Assembly: GCA_965202895.1 (NCBI GenBank) | Contig: OZ241901.1 | Coordinates: 4,836,001-4,900,000, forward strand | DNA from: JAJDXW01 sp965202895 | GTDB lineage: Bacteria > Pseudomonadota > Gammaproteobacteria > HK1 | Length of the DNA: 64,000 nucleotides | Reading direction: 5' to 3' | Part shown: positions 27,961 to 36,930 of the stretch, piece after piece | Position numbering within the stretch: the stretch's first letter is position 1 | Layout: every line of letters begins with the position of its first letter | Notes under the pieces: generated by a model | The model's database searches: none | Told to the model about the DNA's origin: nothing | What the model saw: only the letters and a program-made list of their open reading frames with translations | Position numbers and translations under genes: made by a program

Positions 27961-29538
27961 ATGACGGCGGAAGGACGGCCGGACCCCGCCCGCCAGCGCG
28001 GGCGCGGGCGGCGGATGGGCGGGCGCCGGGGCAACCGGCGGGGTGCGGGGCCGGCGGTCCGACAGCTGCCCTGGGAGGTCCCGATCAATCGGGACGCCCC
28101 CACCGAGCCGCTCACCGGCGAGCAGGTCCGGGCGGTGCACGACGGCGCGATGCGGGTGCTGGAGGAGATCGGCATCGAGTTCCTGAACGAGGAAGCCCGC
28201 GCGATCCTCGCCGCCGCCGGATGCGAGACGAGCCCGGACGGCGCCAACGTGCGCATGGACCGCGCGCTCGTGATGGAGAAGGTGAAGCTCGCGCCCTCCG
28301 GGTTCACCATCACCCCCCGCAACCCGGCTCGCCGGATCCCCGTCGGGGGCCGGCACATGGTCTTCGGCAACGTGTCGAGCCCGCCCAACTGCTCGGACCT
28401 CGACCGGGGCCGGCGGGTCGGCGACCGCGAGAGCTACCGGGACTTCCTCAAGCTCACCCAGTACTTCAACTGCATCCATTTCGCGGGCGGCTATCCGGTG
28501 GAGCCCCTGGACCTGCACCCCTCGGTGCGCCATCTCGACTGCCTCCACGACAAGCTGCTCCTCACCGACAAGGTGGTGCACGCCTACTCGCTCGGCGCCG
28601 AACGGGTCGAAGACGTGATGGAGATGACCCGCATCGCGGGCGGCCTCACCCACGAGGAGTTCGAGGCCGCGCCGCGCATGTACACCAACATCAACTCGAC
28701 CTCGCCGCTCAAGCACGACCGGCCGATGCTGGACGGGGCGATGCGGCTCGCGCGGCGCGGGCAGCCGACCGTGGTCACCCCGTTCACGCTCGCCGGGGCC
28801 ATGGCCCCGGTGACCCTGGCCGGCGCGGTGACCCAGTTCGTGGCCGAGGGGCTCGCCGCCGTCGTGCTGCTCCAGTGCGTCCGCCCCGGTGTACCCTGCG
28901 CCCTCGGCTCGTTCACCTCGAACGTGGACATGCGAACGGGCGCCCCCGCCTTCGGCACGCCCGAGTACATGCGGGCCACCCAGATTTCCGGTCAGATGGC
29001 CCGCTTCTACGGGCTCCCGCTTCGCGCCTCCAACGCCTGCGCCGCCAACTGTCCCGATGCCCAGGCGGCGTGGGAGAGCGCCTTCTCGCTGTGGGCGGCG
29101 GTGTCCGCGGGGGTGAACGTGGTCTACCATGCGGCGGGCTGGCTCGAAGGGGGGCTCTGCGCCTCGTTCGAGAAGTTCGTGATGGACTGCGAGACCCTCC
29201 AGCAGATGATCGCCTACCTCCGGCCGGTGCCCGCCGGGGAGGACGACATCGCGGTCGAGGCGATCCGGGAGGTCGGTCCGAACGGGCACTTCTTCGGGTG
29301 CTCGCATACCCGGGAACGGTACGAGACCGCCTTCTACGGTCCCTTCCTCTCCGACTGGAGCAGCTTCGAGAGCTGGCAGGAGCGGGGCTCGATCGACACC
29401 GCGCGCCGCGCCAACGCGCTCTTCAGGAAGATCCTTGCCGAGTTCGAGCCGCCGCCGCTCGACGAAGCGCGGCGGGAGGAACTCGCGGAGTTCGTGGAGC
29501 GGCGCAAGCGCGAAGGCGGCGCCCCGACCGACTACTGA
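27961..29538 (+). CDS. Trimethylamine methyltransferase (MttB) family protein without pyrrolysine
   Basis: This 525-residue corrinoid-dependent methyltransferase-type TIM-barrel protein belongs to the MttB superfamily. Landmarks are LPWEVPINRDAPTEPLT, VLEEIGIEFLNEEAR near the N-terminus, MVFGNVSSPPNCSDLDRGRR, and NSTSPLKHDRPMLDGAMRL, followed by a C-terminal DWSSFESWQERGS. The frame has no internal TAG, so it is a non-pyrrolysine member. Characterised non-Pyl relatives demethylate glycine betaine, carnitine and similar quaternary amines. No corrinoid protein gene is adjacent. The start could be ATG 27961 or 28015. The Arg/Gly-rich N-terminus is shared by relatives. Confidence 0.85.
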   Translation: MTAEGRPDPARQRGRGRRMGGRRGNRRGAGPAVRQLPWEVPINRDAPTEPLTGEQVRAVHDGAMRVLEEIGIEFLNEEARAILAAAGCETSPDGANVRMDRALVMEKVKLAPSGFTITPRNPARRIPVGGRHMVFGNVSSPPNCSDLDRGRRVGDRESYRDFLKLTQYFNCIHFAGGYPVEPLDLHPSVRHLDCLHDKLLLTDKVVHAYSLGAERVEDVMEMTRIAGGLTHEEFEAAPRMYTNINSTSPLKHDRPMLDGAMRLARRGQPTVVTPFTLAGAMAPVTLAGAVTQFVAEGLAAVVLLQCVRPGVPCALGSFTSNVDMRTGAPAFGTPEYMRATQISGQMARFYGLPLRASNACAANCPDAQAAWESAFSLWAAVSAGVNVVYHAAGWLEGGLCASFEKFVMDCETLQQMIAYLRPVPAGEDDIAVEAIREVGPNGHFFGCSHTRERYETAFYGPFLSDWSSFESWQERGSIDTARRANALFRKILAEFEPPPLDEARREELAEFVERRKREGGAPTDY

Positions 29539-29584
29539 CCCCCCCTCTCCCCCCGTCTCCCCGCCCCCAGCGAGGCCCCCGATC

Positions 29585-30319
29585 ATGCGGTTCCTGGTCC
29601 TGCAGCACATCGACGCCGAGCACCCTGGCATCCTCCGCGGCTTCATGGCCGAGGACGGCGTGCGCTGGGACGCGGTGGAGCTGGACGAAGGCGATGCGAT
29701 CCCGTCCCTGGACGGCTACGACGCGATGGTGGTCATGGGCGGGCCGATGGACGTCTGGGAGGAGGACGTGCATCCGTGGCTCGTCCCGGAGAAGGCGGCC
29801 ATCGCGGAGGCGGTGCGCGAGCGGGAGCTGCCCTTTCTCGGGGTCTGCCTCGGCCACCAGCTCCTCGCGGAGGCGCTGGGCGGCGAGGTGGGGGCCATGC
29901 GCGCGCCCGAAGTCGGCGTCCTCGACGTGGAGCTGACCGACGAAGGCCGGCGCGACCCCGTGCTCGGCGCCGCCCCCGCGTCGTTCAAGGCGCTGCAATG
30001 GCACGGGGCCGAGGTGAAGCGGCTCCCGCCCGATGCGGTGGTGCTCGCGCGCTCTCCGGCCTGCCCGGTGCAGGCGTTCCGGGTCGGCGCCTCCGCCTTC
30101 GGGATCCAGTACCACGTGGAGCTGACCGATGCGACGGTGCGCGAATGGGGCGTGATCCCCGAGTACGCGGCGGCCCTCGAGCAGACCCTGGGGGCGGGCG
30201 GACTGGATCGGATGCAGGCGGGTGCGGCCGCCCACATGGCCGAGTTCAACGAGAACGCGCGCCGGCTCTACGACGCGTTCATGGCGGTGGTGCGGGAGCG
30301 CTCGCCCGCGCGCCGATAG
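29585..30319 (+). CDS. Class I glutamine amidotransferase-like protein
   Basis: This 244-residue GATase1 domain protein has the nucleophile Cys88 in GVCLGHQ, the oxyanion-side MGGPMDVWEED and the catalytic His in GIQYHVELT. It resembles stand-alone GMP synthase-type amidotransferases (GuaA N-domain-like, also gamma-glutamyl-amine hydrolases). It lies 46 bp after the MttB-like gene on the same strand and is probably co-transcribed. Removal or transfer of an amide or gamma-glutamyl nitrogen from a methylated amine intermediate is a possible role, but this is inference. Confidence 0.85.
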   Translation: MRFLVLQHIDAEHPGILRGFMAEDGVRWDAVELDEGDAIPSLDGYDAMVVMGGPMDVWEEDVHPWLVPEKAAIAEAVRERELPFLGVCLGHQLLAEALGGEVGAMRAPEVGVLDVELTDEGRRDPVLGAAPASFKALQWHGAEVKRLPPDAVVLARSPACPVQAFRVGASAFGIQYHVELTDATVREWGVIPEYAAALEQTLGAGGLDRMQAGAAAHMAEFNENARRLYDAFMAVVRERSPARR

Positions 30320-30524
30320 CCGCGGCCGGCGGCCGCCCGTCGAGGCCGGGTCATGCCGGCCGGCGCCCGGCCGCACATGCGGCCATGCGAAGCCGAAAGG
30401 GCGGTGCTTCCCGGGGGACGCGCCGTTCCCGACCCCTCGGCCGCCCGATCCGAATCCCCGCGGACCGGGGCGGTGCCACGCCAGTCGATTCCGCGGCGTG
30501 AAGTCGTCCTGCCCGTCGAGGCCG

Positions 30525-30690
30525 GCAGAGCCATTTCATCCGGCCGGGGTCCGGCCCGGGGGCCGCCGCCGCGTCCCGGTCCGCGTCAAATGAATCGTCG
30601 AATCTGCATTCTTCAGACCAGTATCATCCGAATTCTTCTTCGAGACACGTCCGATGCGCACCCCCCGATGCAGAATGAAATCACCCTGCG
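30525..30690 (+). repeat. Repeat C, copy 1
   Basis: A segment of about 165 bp, containing CATTTCATCCGG, GGGCCGCCGCCGCGTCCCGGTCCGC, and CCAGTATCATCCGAATTCTTCTTCGAGACAC then CGATGCA-A-GAAT. It recurs inverted at 38285-38455 in front of the kynureninase gene. It is AT-richer than its surroundings. Bases 30320-30524 contain nothing recognisable. Confidence 0.7.
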
Positions 30691-30699
30691 AGACCGGGG

Positions 30700-31022
30700 G
30701 CCCCGGGCGCTGTTCGCAGGCTATTGATATACAGGGTATAGAGAGGGGGTCGAGATATTTTTCCCCCCACGGAGACGGCGTTTTTCCGTGGTTCGAGGTC
30801 GGCTCGAGAGGGTTGCTGGCGGATTTCACCCCACGGAGCCACTTGCGCGGGCACGGCGTCCTGGGAACGGCGCGTCTTCCAGACGCTTGTGTCCCGCCCG
30901 CAAATGGGATGGCGAGGTCGCCGCCGATCAATGCGGGCGGGACACAAGCGTTCCCAGGACGGCGCGCCCAAGAGCGTTCGCAGGAGGCGTGCCCGGCGAA
31001 AACCCCACCGCGCACATGCCTC
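30700..31022 (-). repeat. Repeat A, copy 4 (core orientation b)
   Basis: Full-length copy in the same orientation as copy 2, directly after repeat C and 53 bp before the tRNA gene. Arm hairpin GCGTCTTCCAGACGC present. In the copy 1 direction the core reads ATTGATC to CCATTT. Confidence 0.85.
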
Positions 31023-31075
31023 ACCGGATCGAGTCATGGACGCCGGGCGCGGGGCGGCGTATCCTTCACGCCCTC

Positions 31076-31152
31076 GCGCCCGTAGCTCAGCCGGATAGAG
31101 TGTTGGCCTCCGAAGCCAAAGGTCACAGGTTCGAATCCTGTCGGGCGCGCCA
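31076..31152 (+). tRNA. tRNA-Arg(CCG)
   Basis: A complete cloverleaf: acceptor GCGCCCG pairs with CGGGCGC, D arm GCTCAGCCGGATAGAGT, anticodon stem TTGGC/GCCAA with loop CTCCGAA (anticodon CCG, reads CGG), T arm CACAGGTTCGAATCCTGT, discriminator G and encoded CCA. Repeat A copy 4 ends just upstream. The 3' side shows no evident attachment-site duplication. Confidence 0.95.
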
Positions 31153-31338
31153 CCTGCCTCGGCGCGCGTAACCGATCCCGCAGGGCTCCCGACGGGCGGA
31201 GTCCGGGGCCGGAACCTCTCCCCCCTTTCCCTGCCGCCGACGTGGGCGTGGCGAGCCAGGGTCACGCGCAGGGCTTTCCAGGCGCAGTCGTATCGTGCAT
31301 GATCGCGCCGATCGCAACGCAACAGGGGAGCGGCGCCG

Positions 31339-31662
31339 ATGGCGTTCTACGAGCTTCGCCGGTACACGATCCGGCCCGGCAAGATGGAGGAATGGATCGG
31401 GTACATGGAGGGGACCATCATCCCGTTCCAGGTCTCGAAGGGGATGGTGATCACCGGAAGCTACCGCGGAGAGGACGACGATTCCGTCTATTTCTGGACG
31501 CGCCGCTTCGAGAGCGAGGAGCAGCGCAAGAAGCTCTATGCGGCGGTCTACGAGAGCGATTTCTGGAAGGACGAGGTGGCGCCCAAGGTGGTCGATCTCA
31601 TCGATCGCGACCTGATCCGGGTGACCCGGGTGGTCCCGACCCCCCGCTCCGTCGTGCAGTGA
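31339..31662 (+). CDS. NIPSNAP-family protein
   Basis: This 107-residue protein of the ferredoxin-like NIPSNAP family opens FYELRRYTIRPGKMEEWIGY and has VYFWTRRFESEEQRKKLYAAVYES in the second half. The aromatic-rich strands and the length fit the family. Bacterial members often sit with catabolic enzymes and dimerise. Its function here is unknown. The ATG has AGGGGAG upstream. Confidence 0.8.
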   Translation: MAFYELRRYTIRPGKMEEWIGYMEGTIIPFQVSKGMVITGSYRGEDDDSVYFWTRRFESEEQRKKLYAAVYESDFWKDEVAPKVVDLIDRDLIRVTRVVPTPRSVVQ

Positions 31663-31919
31663 ACGAAGCGGGGCGGGACCCGATCCCCGAAGGGGACCCG
31701 TCACATCCGCACGGGACGCCTCGTCCCACCCGGCCATCGGTACCGGCCGCCGACCCGGAAATCCTGCCCGACCGCGCCTGATCGCGCGTAGACCCCGGGT
31801 TGCGAGCCCCGGTCGGCGAAAGCCCGGGTTCAGGCGGCCGAACCACACGGCCGGCCCGGCCGTCGTCCTGCGGCTTCCGGCGAGCTTCCGATATCGGCCG
31901 ACCATCGCGCCCGCGGCAG

Positions 31920-31962
31920 GGTCGAGGATCGTCCGCAATCAGGACCCCCCCGATCCTCGACC
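31920..31962. repeat. 12-bp perfect inverted repeat in a long non-coding gap
   Basis: GGTCGAGGATCG (31920-31931) and CGATCCTCGACC (31951-31962) are exact reverse complements across 19 nt. They may be a terminator or an element end. The remainder of the gap 31663-32234 holds no gene I can support. Confidence 0.4.
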
Positions 31963-32234
31963 GCAAATTCTACGGAACGCCCTGGTTCCCTTGGACGCAC
32001 CCCGGCTGATGGTCGGCGGACGCTCGTGGATGCAGCTACGCCAGACGGGCCGACCCCCGAATGCCGAGCGGGCTCACGCCGACCTCCGGGGTCGTCTCGA
32101 AACGCGGGCCAGCGCCCGACAGGGCCTCGTTGACCGCCGCATCGTCCGGCAACCCGTCGAGGACGTCCGGCGACGACACGGACGACGCGCGTGTCCCGCG
32201 TGCCCTCGACACGTCCCGGGTTCGGGGTCCCGAT

Positions 32235-32557
32235 CCCCGGGCGCTGTTCGCAAGTTCTTGATATGGAGTGTGTAGAGAGGGGATCGAGATATTTTTCACC
32301 CCCACGGGGACGGCGTTCTTCCGTGGTTCGGGGTCGGTTCGAGGGGGTTGCCGGCGGATTTCACCCCACGGAGCCTCTTGCGCGGGCACGGCGTCCTGGG
32401 AACGGCGCGTCTTCCAGACGCGGGTGTCCCGCCCGCATTGATCGGCGGCGGCCTCGCCATCCCATTTGCGGGCGGGACACGAGCGTTCCCAGGACGCCGT
32501 GCCCAAGAGCGTTCGCGAGAGGCGTGCCCGGCGAAAACCCCACCGCGCACATGCCTC
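32235..32557 (-). repeat. Repeat A, copy 5 (core orientation a)
   Basis: Full-length copy in the same orientation as copies 2 and 4 by its flanks, but with the core flipped relative to them: GCATTGATC to CCATTTGC on the plus strand. The arms, including hairpin GCGTCTTCCAGACGC, keep their usual side. Only the core, or core plus inner arm, is inverted. Confidence 0.85.
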
Positions 32558-32736
32558 GGGGTCCCGATCCCGGGCTGGCCATTCGGTACGGGTTTGGTAT
32601 GATGGCCGGCCCGCAACGCCATGCCGGACGGCAGGTACGGACCGGTTGCGAAGCGCGTGGCCTGCGTTGCGGAGCGGCCCCCACGAAGGGGAACCACCGG
32701 CCGGAGGGCCGGGAACGATAGAAAAGAGGCGAGCCC

Positions 32737-33024
32737 GTGAGTGACGAGACCGTGAGCGACGAGACCGTCGATCAACGTACCTTCAAGCTTGTATCCATCG
32801 AAAAGTCCACACCTCCCACCGAGAAAGCCAAGGGCACCTGGTACCGCTACGTCATCGAGAACGAGTTGACGAGCATCCAGGGGTACGCCCGCGGGTCGCG
32901 GATCACGGTGGCGAACAACGCCAACCGCTACGTGAAGGCGCTCAACGCGAAGAACGATCCGTCCCGGTCCGCGGGGCCGTGGGCGACGCAGCGGCGCAAG
33001 GCCGCGGCCGCCGCGAACAAGTAG
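32737..33024 (+). CDS. Conserved small hypothetical protein
   Basis: The product has 95 residues and starts at GTG 32737. The N-terminus repeats SDETV. The body FKLVSIEKSTPPTEKAKGTWYRYVIEN, ITVANNANRYVKALNAK looks folded, and the C-terminus is a basic Ala/Lys tail (QRRKAAAAANK). I have an impression of similar short proteins in gammaproteobacteria with an FKLV start and a WYRY core, but no assigned function. It may bind nucleic acid through its basic tail. It is convergent with the CoA-transferase gene, with 9 bp between stops. Confidence 0.65.
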   Translation: MSDETVSDETVDQRTFKLVSIEKSTPPTEKAKGTWYRYVIENELTSIQGYARGSRITVANNANRYVKALNAKNDPSRSAGPWATQRRKAAAAANK

Positions 33025-33033
33025 CCGCCGCGC

Positions 33034-34200
33034 TCAGTCGGCGGCTTCCGCGTCCTCCCCCGCGAGCCACTCCCGGGCGACTTCCCGGGTGTGCTCGCCG
33101 AGGAGCGGGGCCGGGCGCCGCACCCCGCCCGGGGTCTCGGAGAGCTTGACCGGGACGCCGAGCGTGCGCATGAGCCCCACCTTGGGATGCTCGACCTCGG
33201 AGACCATCCCGCGGGCCGCGGTCTGGGGGTCGTGCAGCATCTCGACGTGGTTCAGCACCGGGCCGGCGGGGACCCCGGCTTCCTCGAAACGCTCGCACCA
33301 GAAGGCGGTGGTCTGCCGCCGGAACCAGGGATCGAGGGCGGCCTCCAGCTCGCGGACGTTGCGCACCCGGTCCGGCTTGGTCCGGAACCGCGGGTCCTCC
33401 GCCAGCTCTTCGCATCCCAAGGCCCGGCACACCGTCAGCCAGAACGCCTCCGAGGCGGCGCCGATGGTCACGTAGCCGTCGGCGGTCGCGAAGAGCTGGT
33501 AGGGAGCGCTGCCGCGGTGGCTCTGCCCGAGCCGCTCGGGCGCCTCCCCGTTGGTGAACACCCCGGCCGCCTCGTACACCCCGAGCGCGATTCCCGCCTC
33601 GAACAGCGAGGTGTCGACGTGCTGTCCCCTTCCGGTGCGCTCCCGGGCGGCGAGGGCGGTGAGGACGCCGATCGCCGCGTTCATGCCCGCGCAGAGGTCG
33701 GTGACGGGGACCGGGATGCGGTACGGGGGGCCGTCCGGCGGACCGTTGATGCTCATGAGGCCGGTCATCCCGCACGCGATGAGGTCGAACCCCCCGCGCG
33801 GGGCATACGGCCCGGTCTGCCCGAAGCCCGAGATGGAGCAATAGACCAGCCGCGGGTTGAGGGCGCGGATGGCGTCGTAGCCGACCCCGATCCGCGCGGC
33901 GGTTCCCGGCTTGAAGTTCTCGACGAGCACGTCCGCATTGGCGGCGAGCCGCTTGAACAGGGCGAGGTCGCGGGCGTCCTTGAGATCGAGGGCGACCGAG
34001 CGCTTGTTGCGGTTCCAGAGCATGAACGGCGCGCTCTCGCCCTCGACGAACGGGGGGGTGCCCCGCATGTCGTCGCCGGCGCCGGGGCGTTCGACCTTGA
34101 CCACGTCCGCGCCGTGGTCGGCCAGGATCATCGCGCACCAGGGGCCGGAGAGATGGGTCGTCAGGTCGAGCACCCGGATGTGTGACAGGGACGTGGTCAT
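33034..34200 (-). CDS. CaiB/BaiF family (class III) CoA-transferase
   Basis: This enzyme moves CoA between carboxylic acids, as formyl-CoA, carnitine or bile-acid CoA-transferases do. It has 388 residues, the usual length. The N-terminus is HIRVLDLTTHLSGPWCAMILADHGADVVKVE, and NRNKRSVALDLK and YCSISGFGQTGPYA follow. The catalytic Asp is Asp168 in VPVTDLCAGM. The C-terminus has GVPAGPVLN and the closing PLLGEHTREV. It diverges from the aminotransferase gene across 192 bp that must hold both promoters. Confidence 0.9.
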   Translation of the reverse strand: MTTSLSHIRVLDLTTHLSGPWCAMILADHGADVVKVERPGAGDDMRGTPPFVEGESAPFMLWNRNKRSVALDLKDARDLALFKRLAANADVLVENFKPGTAARIGVGYDAIRALNPRLVYCSISGFGQTGPYAPRGGFDLIACGMTGLMSINGPPDGPPYRIPVPVTDLCAGMNAAIGVLTALAARERTGRGQHVDTSLFEAGIALGVYEAAGVFTNGEAPERLGQSHRGSAPYQLFATADGYVTIGAASEAFWLTVCRALGCEELAEDPRFRTKPDRVRNVRELEAALDPWFRRQTTAFWCERFEEAGVPAGPVLNHVEMLHDPQTAARGMVSEVEHPKVGLMRTLGVPVKLSETPGGVRRPAPLLGEHTREVAREWLAGEDAEAAD

Positions 34201-34392
34201 GTCGGTTCTCTCGGACGTGCCGCATGTTCCGCCGGAGTATATACCCCCCCGATTCCGCCCCCGTCTCCGTCCCGGCCCGTCCTGCCCCCGTCCCCGTCCA
34301 CCCCGCCTCGATCCGCCCGGTTCGCTCCGCGGTGTGGATGAAGCGGGCGCGGGGCGATATCTTTCGGAGCCCGGAAGCAGGAGGTTCGCCCG

Positions 34393-35727
34393 ATGACCCC
34401 ACGCAACATGACCTTGGACGCGGCGCTCGCGGACGCGGCCGAACGGTACGCCGCGGCCAACCCGGCGAGCGCCGCCCGCTACGAGGAAGCGTGCCGGTCG
34501 CTCCCCGGCGGCAACACCCGCACGGTGCTGTTCTACGACCCGTTCCCCCTCGCGATGGCGAAGGGCGAGGGGGCGCGTCTCCGGGACCTCGACGGTCACG
34601 AGTACCGGGACTTCCTCGGCGAGTACACGGCAGGGCTCTACGGACACTCCAATCCCCGGGTCCTCGGCCAGGTCCGGGAGGCGCTCGGGGCCGGGATCGT
34701 CCTCGGGGCCCCGAACCGCTTCGAGGTGGAGCTCGCGGAGCTGGTCTGCGCCCGCTTCCCCTCCATCGACCGGGTGCGGTTCTGCAACTCCGGAACCGAA
34801 GCCAACCTGATGGCCATCGGGCTCGCCCGCGCGGTGACGGGTCGGGAGAAGGTGCTCGTCTTCGAGGGCGCGTATCACGGCAGTGTCCTGTTCTTCAAGG
34901 AGGGAGAGAGCGGTCCGGTGAACGCCCCGTTCCGGTTCGTGTTCGCTCCCTACAACGACACGGCGGCCGCGCTCGCGGTGATCGAGCGGCACGCCGGCGA
35001 GCTCGCGGCCATCCTCGTCGAGCCGATGATGGGCTCGGGGGGCTGCATCGAGGGCGACCCGGAGTTCCTCGGCGCCCTGCGCGAGGCGGCGGACCGCCAC
35101 GGGGCGATCCTCGTCTTCGACGAGGTGATGACCTCACGGCTCGGGCCCGGAGGTCGGCAGGGCGAGCTCGGGATCCTTCCCGACCTCACGACCCTCGGGA
35201 AGTACATCGGGGGCGGCCTGACCTTCGGCGGGTTCGGAGGGCGCGCCGATCTCGTGGAGCGTTTCGACCCGCGCCGTCCGGACGCGATCCCGCACGCGGG
35301 TACGTTCAACAACAACGTCCTCACCATGTCGGCGGGAGTCGCCGGGCTGCGGGACGTCTTCACCCCGGAGGAGGCGGTGCGGCTGAACGCGAACGGCGAC
35401 GCTCTGCGCGAGCGCCTGCAGCAGGCCGCCGACGAGCGCGGGGTTCCCTTCCGGGCGACCGGCTGCGGCTCGATCATCGGCCTCCACTGGCAGGCGGAGC
35501 CGATACGCCGCCCGTCCGACACCGAGGCCACCCGGCCCGCCGCGCGGGCGCTCTCCCATCTCGAGATGATCCGGCGCGGCTTCTACTTCGCGCGCCGGGG
35601 CTTCGTCAGCCTCTCGCTTCCCCTCGAGGCCGGCGACTACGACGACTTCGTGGACGCCTTCGCCGATTTCCTCGACGAGCACCGGGCGGTGCTGTCGAAC
35701 GGAGCCGAGGGCCGGGCGGGGCGGTGA
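34393..35727 (+). CDS. Class III aminotransferase, glutamate-1-semialdehyde aminomutase-like
   Basis: This is a PLP-dependent aminotransferase or aminomutase of 444 residues. Features are RSLPGGNTRTVLFYDPFPL, CNSGTEANLMAI (phosphate cup), EGAYHGS, the Asp in LVFDEVMTSR that contacts the pyridine nitrogen, and the Schiff-base Lys270 in TTLGKYIGGG. HemL-like members outside haem synthesis are frequent in amino-acid catabolism. Its placement beside a CoA-transferase argues for that, not for tetrapyrrole synthesis. The substrate is unknown. Confidence 0.88.
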   Translation: MTPRNMTLDAALADAAERYAAANPASAARYEEACRSLPGGNTRTVLFYDPFPLAMAKGEGARLRDLDGHEYRDFLGEYTAGLYGHSNPRVLGQVREALGAGIVLGAPNRFEVELAELVCARFPSIDRVRFCNSGTEANLMAIGLARAVTGREKVLVFEGAYHGSVLFFKEGESGPVNAPFRFVFAPYNDTAAALAVIERHAGELAAILVEPMMGSGGCIEGDPEFLGALREAADRHGAILVFDEVMTSRLGPGGRQGELGILPDLTTLGKYIGGGLTFGGFGGRADLVERFDPRRPDAIPHAGTFNNNVLTMSAGVAGLRDVFTPEEAVRLNANGDALRERLQQAADERGVPFRATGCGSIIGLHWQAEPIRRPSDTEATRPAARALSHLEMIRRGFYFARRGFVSLSLPLEAGDYDDFVDAFADFLDEHRAVLSNGAEGRAGR

Positions 35728-35836
35728 CGGCGCTCGCCGCCGGTCGAAGCGGCCCTCGCGCGGGGCGATGGCTCGCTGCCCCGAGCGGGTCGTCGTCCCG
35801 GCACGAACCCCGTGAGCCGTCCGGGTCGGCGGCGGC

Positions 35837-36913
35837 TCAGTAGTTGATCGCGGGGTTGTCGCCGGGATAGATGGTGCCGACCACCAGCATCCCCTCGGGG
35901 CTGGTCGCTTCGAGGGAATGGAGCTGCTTTCGCGGCAGGAAGACGACGTCCCCCGCTCCGACCGGGGCCTTGAGGTTCTCGGTCCACATGCAGCCCGCGC
36001 CGGTCAGGATGATCAGCGCCTCCTCGTAGAGATGGCGGTGGGGCTCGGCCTTCGAGGGCGGTATGTGGCCGATGAACTGGGTGACCGCCTTCGAGCCCAC
36101 CGACTCGTCGACGAGCATCTGGAAGTAGCGGTTGGCCATGCCCTGCCGCTGGGAAGGGTCGAGCGGAACCACACGCTCCGGGCGGCCCGCGTCGAAGTCG
36201 TCCGGCATCCGGTCGAGCCATTCGGGGGCGTCCGCGCGCGGGCACGCCGACGCGAGGAACGTGACCGCGCCGCCGTCGCCATCCTTTCCGGCGACGCGGA
36301 ATGCCTCCCCGGGGGCGACGTAGACCCCCGAGTGGGGCGGGGCGGTGAACGTCCTCCCCGAGATCGCGACCTCGGCCTCGCCCCGGGTGAAGAACAGGAC
36401 CACGTCCCGCTCCCCGAAGGCGATCACCGGCGATTCCCCGGCGGCGCCGATCTCGAAATGGAACTGCGACTGGTGGATCGACCCGAACCCCGGACCGATG
36501 ACGGTGCAGTACCGGAGCGCGCCCCGCTCGGTCCTGGGCGCGCGTTCGATCGAGAAGACGTAGCACCCTCCGTTGAGGATGGTCCGGCCGCCCGCTCCGG
36601 GGGCCGCCTCCGGGATCGCCCGGTTCGCCTCGCTCCCCGGATCGTCCTCCGGGTAGTCGGCGAGGAGATTGTTGTGCGAGCCGTCGCAGAACGGGGGGGT
36701 CTTCGTGTGCTTGCACCCGCAGAACAGGACCTCCTCCCCCTTTTCGGCCGCCACGTAGCGCACGGGGCGGAACCCGGTTCCCCGATGGCTGCCGTCGCAC
36801 CAGGGCTGGGAGCGGCTCCGCCCGCAAGCGCACCAGAGACAGGTCCGGCCCGGCTCGAGCTCGGTGTAGTACGCCTTGTAGCGCGCAACGCGGGGCTGGT
36901 TGCTCTCGGCCAT
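35837..36913 (-). CDS. Double-CDGSH iron-sulfur / double-cupin fusion protein
   Basis: In this 358-residue protein the N-terminal 80 residues carry two CDGSH-type [2Fe-2S] sites (CLWCACGRSRSQPWCDGSH and CGCKHTKTPPFCDGSH). They are followed by two cupin barrels: one around HQSQFHFEIG and VVLFFTRGEAEVAISGR, the second around PHRHLYEEALIILTGAGCMW and GDVVFLPRKQLHSLEA, with metal-type His/Glu ligands in the second. The combination suggests a redox-coupled metal dioxygenase or sensor. It starts 17 bp after the kynureninase stop on the same strand, so a role in tryptophan or kynurenine breakdown is likely. The exact reaction is not readable. Confidence 0.8.
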   Translation of the reverse strand: MAESNQPRVARYKAYYTELEPGRTCLWCACGRSRSQPWCDGSHRGTGFRPVRYVAAEKGEEVLFCGCKHTKTPPFCDGSHNNLLADYPEDDPGSEANRAIPEAAPGAGGRTILNGGCYVFSIERAPRTERGALRYCTVIGPGFGSIHQSQFHFEIGAAGESPVIAFGERDVVLFFTRGEAEVAISGRTFTAPPHSGVYVAPGEAFRVAGKDGDGGAVTFLASACPRADAPEWLDRMPDDFDAGRPERVVPLDPSQRQGMANRYFQMLVDESVGSKAVTQFIGHIPPSKAEPHRHLYEEALIILTGAGCMWTENLKAPVGAGDVVFLPRKQLHSLEATSPEGMLVVGTIYPGDNPAINY

Positions 36914-36930
36914 CGCGTTCCCTTCCCGCG

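Noticed and set aside
27961..29538. Pyrrolysine-dependent trimethylamine methyltransferase
   Set aside because: The frame contains no internal TAG codon, so this is a non-pyrrolysine member of the superfamily.
31076..31152. tRNA-Arg as the attachment site of an integrated island
   Set aside because: I see no integrase gene next to it and no duplicated tRNA 3' end in the window.
32036..32200. Minus-strand coding fragment (VLDGLPDDAAVNEAL..., ending GIRGSARLA)
   Set aside because: Reads somewhat protein-like, but I cannot tie it to a family or find a start. Not supported as a feature.
34393..35727. hemL of tetrapyrrole biosynthesis
   Set aside because: The PLP fold fits, but the context is a CoA-transferase and catabolic genes. 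Many HemL-like paralogues have other substrates, so no gene symbol was given.
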